In this document: positions 1 through 4,869 of the stretch, piece by piece
How the letters are laid out: every line of letters begins with the position of its first letter
Numbering within the stretch: position 1 is the stretch's first letter
From: Bacillota bacterium
GTDB lineage: Bacteria; Bacillota; Clostridia; Acetivibrionales; DSM-1351
DNA: 7,647 bases
Assembly: GCA_023436515.1 (NCBI GenBank)
Contig: JAEZIV010000160.1
Span: 1-7,647, forward strand
Direction: 5' to 3'
Notes under the pieces: model-generated
What the model saw: only the letters and a program-made list of their open reading frames with translations
Told to the model about the DNA's origin: nothing
Database searches by the model: none
Position numbers and translations under genes: made by a program

Positions 1-134
1 GGCTTATACTCATCAATATACCTGACTATTTCAGATACATTGATATTTTTACTGTTTACTATTTCAAATTTACTTTTATGTAAGTTTTTATAAACCAGTA
101 AGTCTGATCTCTTTGATACCCATAATACTTTCAT
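1..134 (-). CDS. Partial CDS (N-terminal 44 codons), unknown protein cut by the window edge
   Basis: An open frame runs from ATG at 134-132 to base 1 with no stop. It reads MKVLWVSKRSDL, then VYKNLHKSKFEIVNSKN, and ends near SEIVRYIDEYKP. A strong Shine-Dalgarno, GGAGGA, lies 4 bases upstream, and a sigma-A-type promoter lies about 120 bases upstream on the same strand, which is why I call a gene in so short a frame. An in-frame ATG at 146-144 would add MEEL, but it lies on the upstream side of the GGAGGA and has no good site of its own, so 134 is preferred. The pattern of strand (KVLWVS), strand (FEIVNS) and helix ending in KP resembles the start of a Rossmann or receiver-like fold, as in response regulators and TadZ/CpaE-type ATPases. 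Forty-four residues are too few to assign a family. It appears to be a separate transcription unit from the lipoprotein genes. Confidence 0.6.
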   Translation of the reverse strand, partial: MKVLWVSKRSDLLVYKNLHKSKFEIVNSKNINVSEIVRYIDEYK

Positions 135-138
135 TAAT

Positions 139-144
139 TCCTCC
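139..144 (-). promoter_or_regulatory. Ribosome binding site of the partial gene at the left edge
   Basis: The minus strand reads GGAGGA followed by ATTA and ATG. This is a near-perfect Shine-Dalgarno at usual spacing, and it decides the start at 134 rather than the in-frame ATG at 146. Confidence 0.7.
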
Positions 145-254
145 ATCAAAATAGCTGTGACAAGTAACGCCTAGATGATTTTTTATTGATTTAATGCTTA
201 CATATGGCAAAAAACGATGTATTTCCAAATTTAAACAGTATTATCGTATAGAAT

Positions 255-283
255 ATTATATTATTAATTCTATTTTATTACAA
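255..283 (-). promoter_or_regulatory. Sigma-A-type promoter for the left-edge gene
   Basis: On the minus strand TTGTAA (283-278; 4 of 6 matches to TTGACA) is followed by a 17-base spacer and a perfect TATAAT (260-255). Transcription would start near 248, leaving a leader of about 114 bases before the ATG at 134. The surrounding DNA is very AT-rich, which raises the chance of a random -10 match, but the exact 17-base spacing and the position before a gene with a strong ribosome binding site support the call. Confidence 0.55.
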
Positions 284-316
284 TATTTTATTAATAAGTT
301 ATACAAACTATATTTT

Positions 317-337
317 TACAAAATTCGAGTTTTTGTA
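317..337. repeat. Inverted repeat, possible operator
   Basis: A perfect 7-base inverted repeat, TACAAAA (317-323) and TTTTGTA (331-337), flanks a 7-base loop. A further direct copy of the half-site, ATACAAA, lies at 301-307. The repeat is about 35 bases upstream of the -35 box at 278-283 on the minus strand. It has one G-C pair per arm and no following U-run after a GC stem, so it fits a protein-binding site better than a terminator. What binds is unknown. Confidence 0.3.
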
Positions 338-411
338 TGCTGCAGATTACTTAAATTTGTTCACTAGGGACTTCTTCTATTATTGAAGGGTTTCTGTGTA
401 ATCAAACTTTA

Positions 412-1278
412 TTAATCAGCGGTTGGGTAACCAAATACAATGCGATCTATTTTTTTGTTTTTCACTAATAAAACAAGTGCCTTTGCAAGAGGGTCATCAA
501 ATTTTCCCTGATCGGAGTATATTATCATTGCATGAGAATATCCGGAATAATAATCCTTTGGCTTATAGCTTTCAAGAACATGCTTTATTGAAATGAGTTC
601 AGAGTCTTCATCGCTGCTGCTGATATTGTAAATTGTTCTTTTCCCAAATTTACTTAATACTTCATCTGTTGTCATACCGACCTTTAATCCACAATCCAAT
701 TGGACATTTGCATTAGTAATGTCAAATCTAAATACCTTGTCAGTTTCCAGCTGCTTTCTATCTTCTTCTCCCAGATTTAGCTCACATTCCAGTCCATCAT
801 AGACTAATACTGCAAAATAATTATAGAAGTCAGGATCTGCTGCTGATGGATTAACCTCTAACATATTTATTTTTTTAGGATTACCGAAGTCCAACAGTGC
901 TTGCTCATATGTAATATCAAGAACAGGCTGGTTATTAATATATATGTCCTTTTGACCGAATAACCAGGGATCAGTGATTTGTTCTTCTTCCTGACTCTCC
1001 TTCTTTGAAATTGTTTGTTCCTCATCCTTATTATCTTTTGAGCTTGTTTGCTCTTCATAAGCTTTATCTTCTGGGATTGCCAGTTCTTCCTCAATTGTGG
1101 AGTTGGCCTCTTCACTTTTTTGACTGGTTGTCACATTATCAGCCTCCTTTTGTGATGACTCTATTGTTTTATTACTCTGCTCCGCCGGTTGGCTGCTACA
1201 TCCGCTAAAGCAAACAAAAATAGTAAAAGCAAGGGTAACAGCAAGGGTAACAGCAAGGGTATACTTAATCCTTCCCAA
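412..1278 (-). CDS. Secreted lipoprotein with Glu/Ser/Lys linker and BamE/BLIP-like repeated motif
   Basis: A predicted membrane-anchored lipoprotein of 288 residues. The start is set at TTG (1278-1276), because GAGAGGTG (1292-1285) ends 6 bases before it. The upstream in-frame GTG (1287-1285) lies inside that ribosome binding site and has none of its own; it would give 291 residues. Numbering from TTG: signal peptide with N-terminal GRIK, hydrophobic core containing TLAVTLAVTLAF, lipobox FSGC with Cys27; a low-complexity acidic linker to about residue 103, with three EEQ-type near-repeats; and a folded C-terminal domain. That domain contains two similar motifs, ITYEQALLDFGNP (about 122-134) and GMTTDEVLSKFGK (about 201-213), the pattern seen in BamE/SmpA and BLIP-like small folds, where it usually mediates protein binding. 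Cys165 and Cys196 might pair. It is last in the apparent operon. Function is not known; the fold assignment is a motif-level guess. Confidence 0.85.
   Translation of the reverse strand: MGRIKYTLAVTLAVTLAFTIFVCFSGCSSQPAEQSNKTIESSQKEADNVTTSQKSEEANSTIEEELAIPEDKAYEEQTSSKDNKDEEQTISKKESQEEEQITDPWLFGQKDIYINNQPVLDITYEQALLDFGNPKKINMLEVNPSAADPDFYNYFAVLVYDGLECELNLGEEDRKQLETDKVFRFDITNANVQLDCGLKVGMTTDEVLSKFGKRTIYNISSSDEDSELISIKHVLESYKPKDYYSGYSHAMIIYSDQGKFDDPLAKALVLLVKNKKIDRIVFGYPTAD
1228..1261 (-). repeat. 12-base tandem repeat inside the signal peptide
   Basis: The 12-base unit (plus strand AGCAAGGGTAAC) occurs exactly at 1228-1239 and 1240-1251, then 10 more matching bases to 1261. It encodes TLAV repeats in the hydrophobic core of the lipoprotein signal peptide. 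Adding or losing a unit would keep the frame and change the core by four residues. Confidence 0.85.
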
Positions 1279-1284
1279 TATAAA

Positions 1285-1292
1285 CACCTCTC
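1285..1292 (-). promoter_or_regulatory. Ribosome binding site deciding a TTG start
   Basis: The minus strand reads GAGAGGTG, then TTTATA, then TTG GGA AGG. The 6-base spacing to the TTG is ideal. The GTG inside this site has only AT-rich sequence upstream, so it is an unlikely start. Confidence 0.65.
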
Positions 1293-1314
1293 TTGAATAT
1301 TTTTTTAAAGTGGC

Positions 1315-2457
1315 TTAATCAGTAGTGTATTTCTCTTCGGAAACCTTTATCAATGTATTCATATCCTCCCAAACCAGCTTTTGACTAACACCGGAGTCTG
1401 CATCGTCTTTAAGCCAATTTTGCAGGTAGCCATCCTCTACATCAAAATATGATAGCATCTCATCACATTTTACTTTAATAAAATTCATGGCAGAGTCATC
1501 CCATACATATAGAGAATAACTATTATTTAAAGCACCTTGTTGCTCCAAAAATTGAATATCTGCATAACCATCCATATTGACATCTAAAAATTTTATTACA
1601 TCGTTAGGGTCTCCGTATGTGGATAATGTCAGCAGAGTTTCTCCGTTCTCATTCTTCAGCGTGAAATCCCATTGACGTTCTTCGTCGCAGCTTAAATGAG
1701 CGAAATATTTTTTACCATCTTTACCTTGCGTTAATTCATATTCCACGTTGTTATCATCATAAGAGATAGTTTCATAAACATCCGCTGTAAAAGAGTTAGC
1801 GCATTTTACTTCCTGTTTATATGCCTCATAGTTTGGTTCAATAGTTAGTGACTTGAACATAAAAGCATCTAAGTTGGAGTTATCAGACTGCAGTAAATAG
1901 CAAGCATCTGTATAGCCCACTACATATTTTGTCAGCCCGCCTTCCGTTACAATATATAAGCTTGCGACTCCAGATTTGTCAGTTACATTATCATAAATCC
2001 TTATTTTCCTATATTTAGGAGCCATGTCCCTCAAGTACGACATAATACCTTCTGAATTGAGAAAACTTTGCTTTTGAATTTCCTGAACTGTAATGTTCAT
2101 ATGAGCAACCGGCTCAACTTGTCCTTTATCGCTTTCACACTTGAAGGTTTCAGAACTATCACTGTATATATGAGTTACTATATGATATAAGCCAATATCA
2201 AAGGACAGTTTGCCATATTGTATTTCTTTATGGGTCTCATCTTCATACTCCTTAACCTTTACAGATGCACCACTGGTACGACTATCTGATGAGCTGTTGG
2301 ATAAATCCGGTTGTTTTATTGTTCCGGTTGCTAAATTGTCTTTATTCTCTTCTGTAATAGTTGTTGGCGTATCACCTTGTTTGTTTGAGACTTCATTACT
2401 GCAACCAGCCAACATTAGTACAGCAGCAATAATTACCAAAAGTGCTTTTATTTTCAT
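1315..2457 (-). CDS. Lipoprotein with C-terminal calcium-loop-like (FG-GAP/XAC2610-like) segment
   Basis: A 380-residue lipoprotein: signal peptide MKIKALLVIIAAVLMLAGC with lipobox LAGC and lipidated Cys19, so it should be held on the outer face of the cytoplasmic membrane. Residues 20-70 form a Ser/Thr/Asn-rich tether. Residues about 80-210 look like one alpha/beta domain, with YGKLSFDIGLYHIVT at the start and KSLTIEPNYEAYKQE at the end, resembling small extracytoplasmic domains of clostridial lipoproteins; I cannot name the family. Residues about 220-330 are beta-rich and hold D292-V-N-M-D296-G-Y-A-D300, a D-x-N-x-D-G-x-x-D loop like those that bind calcium in FG-GAP/VCBS and XAC2610-type proteins. 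Start: ATG preceded by GAAGGGA (2473-2467). The gene begins 31 bases after the hydrolase stop, which suggests co-transcription. The substrate or partner is unknown; a link to the wall or to the hydrolase is inference. Confidence 0.85.
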   Translation of the reverse strand: MKIKALLVIIAAVLMLAGCSNEVSNKQGDTPTTITEENKDNLATGTIKQPDLSNSSSDSRTSGASVKVKEYEDETHKEIQYGKLSFDIGLYHIVTHIYSDSSETFKCESDKGQVEPVAHMNITVQEIQKQSFLNSEGIMSYLRDMAPKYRKIRIYDNVTDKSGVASLYIVTEGGLTKYVVGYTDACYLLQSDNSNLDAFMFKSLTIEPNYEAYKQEVKCANSFTADVYETISYDDNNVEYELTQGKDGKKYFAHLSCDEERQWDFTLKNENGETLLTLSTYGDPNDVIKFLDVNMDGYADIQFLEQQGALNNSYSLYVWDDSAMNFIKVKCDEMLSYFDVEDGYLQNWLKDDADSGVSQKLVWEDMNTLIKVSEEKYTTD

Positions 2458-2488
2458 ATTTTACATTCCCTTCTAACCGGATAATTTT

Positions 2489-4759
2489 TTAATACCCCAT
2501 CATAACACAATATATTTCTTCTGAGCTTTTTGCCCGCTCTTTAGCTTTTACAGCAGTATCCCTTGGTATTTCATACTGAGTACACACTATACTCCCCGCA
2601 CCATAGGCAGCATCGGCGCCTTCACTGTTACCATATTTTTTCAGCCAGTTTTTGTAAACATAGTTGTAATCCCCAGTTAGTTCTTTAACTACCATTGCAT
2701 TCTCTGCTTTAAGACATTGCTCTGGTGTTGGATAGCCATTTTCCCCACACACTTCTATATAACACTCAATTAAGCTTCTGGTGCGGTCCCAAGTCCACTG
2801 AACGCAGCCAAGTCCAAAGGAGGCTTTATTTGCTACTCCATCAGCTTTTAGCTGTTTTAACAGTTTATTGGTTTCTGCTATTCCAACCTCCGAAATACTT
2901 TTCCCGGAAAATTTTTGTCTATAATTGTAATGATCGTCCATGTATTTTAAGTAAGCAGGTTCTTTCTCCGGATGACTGATGTATGCAGAGCTTTCAAAGT
3001 ACCCAGCTGAGCCCTCGGCCAAAATGTTACCCAGAACCCCGGCAACAAATGCCGGCTCATAGCCTTTATTAAGTAAAGTTGTGGCTACATTTATCATTGA
3101 GTCTTTTTTGGCTTTAGATATACCCAAACTGGTATCGTTTTTGAGCCTATCAATCATTTCCTTACTCGTAGCTGTATTTGCTTGCATTTGTTCATGCTCT
3201 ACTTTAGGCTTTTCAGTAATATCTTTAGGCTTTTCAGTAATATCTTTAGCTCCTGGTAACTTTAACTTCTGCCCAACAGCTATTTTATTGATATTTGCAA
3301 TGTTATTTAGCTTTGCCAACTCAGCCACCGTGGTTCCGACTTTTGCTGCTATTGCACTTAATGTATCCCCGCTCTTTACTGTATATGTGGTTAAAGTAAC
3401 TGATTCTTTATCTTTAGCAGCAGGTTCACTATTGTTATCAGGTACACTGTTTTTAGCTCCTGGTAACTTTAACTTCTGCCCAACAGCTATTTTGTTGATA
3501 TTTGCAATGTTATTTAGTTTTGCCAACTCAGCCACCGTGGTTCCGACTTTTGCTGCTATTGCACTTAATGTATCCCCGCTTTTTACTGTATATGTGGTTA
3601 AAGCAGGGGAGTTGGTTTCTTCGGCTTTGGGAGCTTCTACAACCTTCCCACTACTACCTTCTGTAACGCCCTCAGCAAATTTCGGTCTGCAGATATAGTT
3701 AAATAAGCCTTGAATAGTAACTGAATAATTTTTATCCCAGTCGTTAAACTTGGCATTTTTGGCATTGCTTAAGTTCATGTTGTCCTTACCCGCCTCAGTT
3801 ACGGTAATGGTCCCTGTATGCGGACCTTTGCTTCCACTTGAGTGGGCGTAATAAATTACATTGCCTTCAACTTTGTATACAACACCAATGTGTTTACCAT
3901 TATCAAAACGTATATAATCCCCCGGCCGAACATCATTGAAGTTAGTTATTTTTGTACTATAATCTAGTGAAGTCATGTTTGCTGCAGAAACTCCATACGC
4001 GCAAACATCCTTAACATTCTTCAGCTCCTTTATATTATTTCTATAGTACTCTGACGCCTTCCCGTTTGTAGCCTTGTCAAGTACTCGCAATACGAGACCG
4101 GAGCAGTCTATTCCAAGCTTTATATCCTTACTTTTAGCCAGTGATATTATTTTTTCCTGAAGCTTGGGATCATCTGCTTTTAATCCAAGATCAATCATCT
4201 TTTTATTCAACTGCTCAAGGGTCATCTTTCCTCCCCACTCATAGTATATTTGCATTTTGGGGCTCTTTTTTCCGTTTGCATCTGTAAACGTAAAGTTAAC
4301 GTATTTATTAACCGTATCTGTCAGTACACCAATATCAACAATGCCTGATTTATCTACCGTTGTAGCTTTGTATACACCGGTTTTATTAGCACTCGAAACG
4401 TTTGATATAGTACCTCCCAAAGCTGCTACGTCATATGAAAATCCTATCTGTTTTTTAGTAAGTTCCTGTGCATCCAATTCCTCCTGCCTGTATCTGTCCG
4501 CTGCTTGGTTTAAAGAGACTACCTTATCGTTCAGTCCACTTGTTATAGATTTAGAATGCATGCGAATTCGTTTTATTATCGCATCTATCTCAGATGTTTT
4601 CTGACGAACAGAATTCTCTGAATAATTGGCATTTATGGTTTGTGTCAGGCGGGATACCTCATTATGTATGCCTATTTCATTGTTCTCTAATGTTTGGCTC
4701 AGTCTCTTGATTTTACTTGCCAACGCCACAACTTTGTTTTGGTCTACTGTTGTTTTCAT
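2489..4759 (-). CDS. Two-headed peptidoglycan hydrolase: T7SS-like N-domain, NlpC/P60, 2x LysM, phage-tail lysozyme
   Basis: A 756-residue cell-wall hydrolase. Residues 1-105 are helical and charged, without a signal peptide or membrane segment, and end in Y90-R-Q-E-E94, a match to the YxxxD/E export motif of type VII (ESX/WXG100) substrates. NlpC/P60 peptidase, about 165-360: nucleophile C219 in GIDCSG, base H290 in GKHIGVVY, third polar residue probably H306; this family cuts peptide bonds in peptidoglycan stems. LysM modules at 389-433 and 458-502 bind glycan GlcNAc. Lysozyme domain of the phage tail type, about 552-750: E582 in [10 protein letters not shown] is the likely catalytic acid, followed by GCVQWTWDR (651-659). 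The same pair of activities occurs in conjugation hydrolases such as CwlT, but there the order is reversed and no LysM is present. Start: ATG preceded by TAGGTGA. Nine cysteines are unusual for an exported Firmicute enzyme. Domain calls are strong; the export route is inference. Confidence 0.93.
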   Translation of the reverse strand: MKTTVDQNKVVALASKIKRLSQTLENNEIGIHNEVSRLTQTINANYSENSVRQKTSEIDAIIKRIRMHSKSITSGLNDKVVSLNQAADRYRQEELDAQELTKKQIGFSYDVAALGGTISNVSSANKTGVYKATTVDKSGIVDIGVLTDTVNKYVNFTFTDANGKKSPKMQIYYEWGGKMTLEQLNKKMIDLGLKADDPKLQEKIISLAKSKDIKLGIDCSGLVLRVLDKATNGKASEYYRNNIKELKNVKDVCAYGVSAANMTSLDYSTKITNFNDVRPGDYIRFDNGKHIGVVYKVEGNVIYYAHSSGSKGPHTGTITVTEAGKDNMNLSNAKNAKFNDWDKNYSVTIQGLFNYICRPKFAEGVTEGSSGKVVEAPKAEETNSPALTTYTVKSGDTLSAIAAKVGTTVAELAKLNNIANINKIAVGQKLKLPGAKNSVPDNNSEPAAKDKESVTLTTYTVKSGDTLSAIAAKVGTTVAELAKLNNIANINKIAVGQKLKLPGAKDITEKPKDITEKPKVEHEQMQANTATSKEMIDRLKNDTSLGISKAKKDSMINVATTLLNKGYEPAFVAGVLGNILAEGSAGYFESSAYISHPEKEPAYLKYMDDHYNYRQKFSGKSISEVGIAETNKLLKQLKADGVANKASFGLGCVQWTWDRTRSLIECYIEVCGENGYPTPEQCLKAENAMVVKELTGDYNYVYKNWLKKYGNSEGADAAYGAGSIVCTQYEIPRDTAVKAKERAKSSEEIYCVMMGY
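3202..3249 (-). repeat. 21-base tandem repeat in the linker after LysM 2
   Basis: Two exact 21-base units (3202-3222 and 3223-3243) plus a 6-base remnant encode the repeated heptapeptide DITEKPK between the second LysM and the lysozyme domain. The remnant overlaps the edge of the LysM duplication, so the two repeat systems abut. Confidence 0.9.
3245..3396 (-). repeat. LysM-encoding direct repeat, copy B (second LysM)
   Basis: This 152-base segment matches 3452-3603 at an offset of 207 bases, with three differences that I can see, all synonymous. It encodes the second LysM and flanking residues, from [12 protein letters not shown] to KLKLPGAK. Confidence 0.93.
3452..3603 (-). repeat. LysM-encoding direct repeat, copy A (first LysM)
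   Basis: This is the partner of 3245-3396. The 50 encoded residues, 387-436 of the hydrolase, are identical to 456-505. The intervening 55 bases encode a unique linker ([17 protein letters not shown]), so the unit was duplicated with a spacer or the modules have been homogenised. Confidence 0.93.
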
Positions 4760-4763
4760 GCTT

Positions 4764-4769
4764 CACCTA
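4764..4769 (-). promoter_or_regulatory. Ribosome binding site of the hydrolase gene
   Basis: The minus strand reads AGGTGA, AGC, ATG. A weak AT hairpin (4770-4775 with 4784-4789, loop of 8) sits directly upstream of the site. Confidence 0.55.
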
Positions 4770-4869
4770 CTTATTTATTTTTGAATAAGCCTTTGTTACA
4801 CTGAGTCCAAGCATTTACTAATACACCTGATGAAATAAACCTATTGTCTGAAGTATTTTCTTAGTATTG

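Larger units (their letters stand above)
135..411. other. AT-rich intergenic spacer of 277 bases
   Basis: This spacer separates the stop of the second lipoprotein gene (412-414) from the start of the left-edge gene. It holds the promoter at 255-283, the inverted repeat at 317-337 and the ribosome binding site at 139-144. I see no coding frame, no RNA gene and no convincing GC-rich terminator for the lipoprotein operon. The only hairpin close to the stop is a 4-pair CTTC/GAAG stem. Confidence 0.6.

Noticed and set aside
135..248. Riboswitch in the leader of the left-edge gene
   Set aside because: I see no signature of cyclic-di-GMP, cobalamin, TPP, SAM or similar aptamers; only a weak 5-pair stem with a long loop.
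371..390. CTTC/GAAG stem after the last lipoprotein as a terminator
   Set aside because: Only four pairs and no clear T-run on the transcribed side; operon end not resolved.
867..1115. An 82-codon minus-strand frame overlapping the second lipoprotein
   Set aside because: Lys/Arg-rich shadow produced by the AAG/GAA-rich linker of the lipoprotein in another frame; no start signal.
3202..3603. CRISPR-like array
   Set aside because: The repeats are in-frame protein repeats (LysM and DITEKPK), not short repeats with unique spacers.
3081..3698. A 205-codon plus-strand open frame opposite the LysM region
   Set aside because: It is the antisense of the duplicated LysM segment; its internal repeat is explained by the coding repeat on the minus strand, which has clear domain matches.
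4770..4789. CTTATT/AATAAG hairpin in the 110-base gap between the large gene and the hydrolase
   Set aside because: Only six AT-rich pairs and no U-run after it, so it is not a terminator; it may be chance in AT-rich DNA.
4782..4810. TTGGAC-N17-TATTCA as a promoter just before the hydrolase gene
   Set aside because: Both boxes match the consensus at only about half the positions; the gene may instead be transcribed from upstream.
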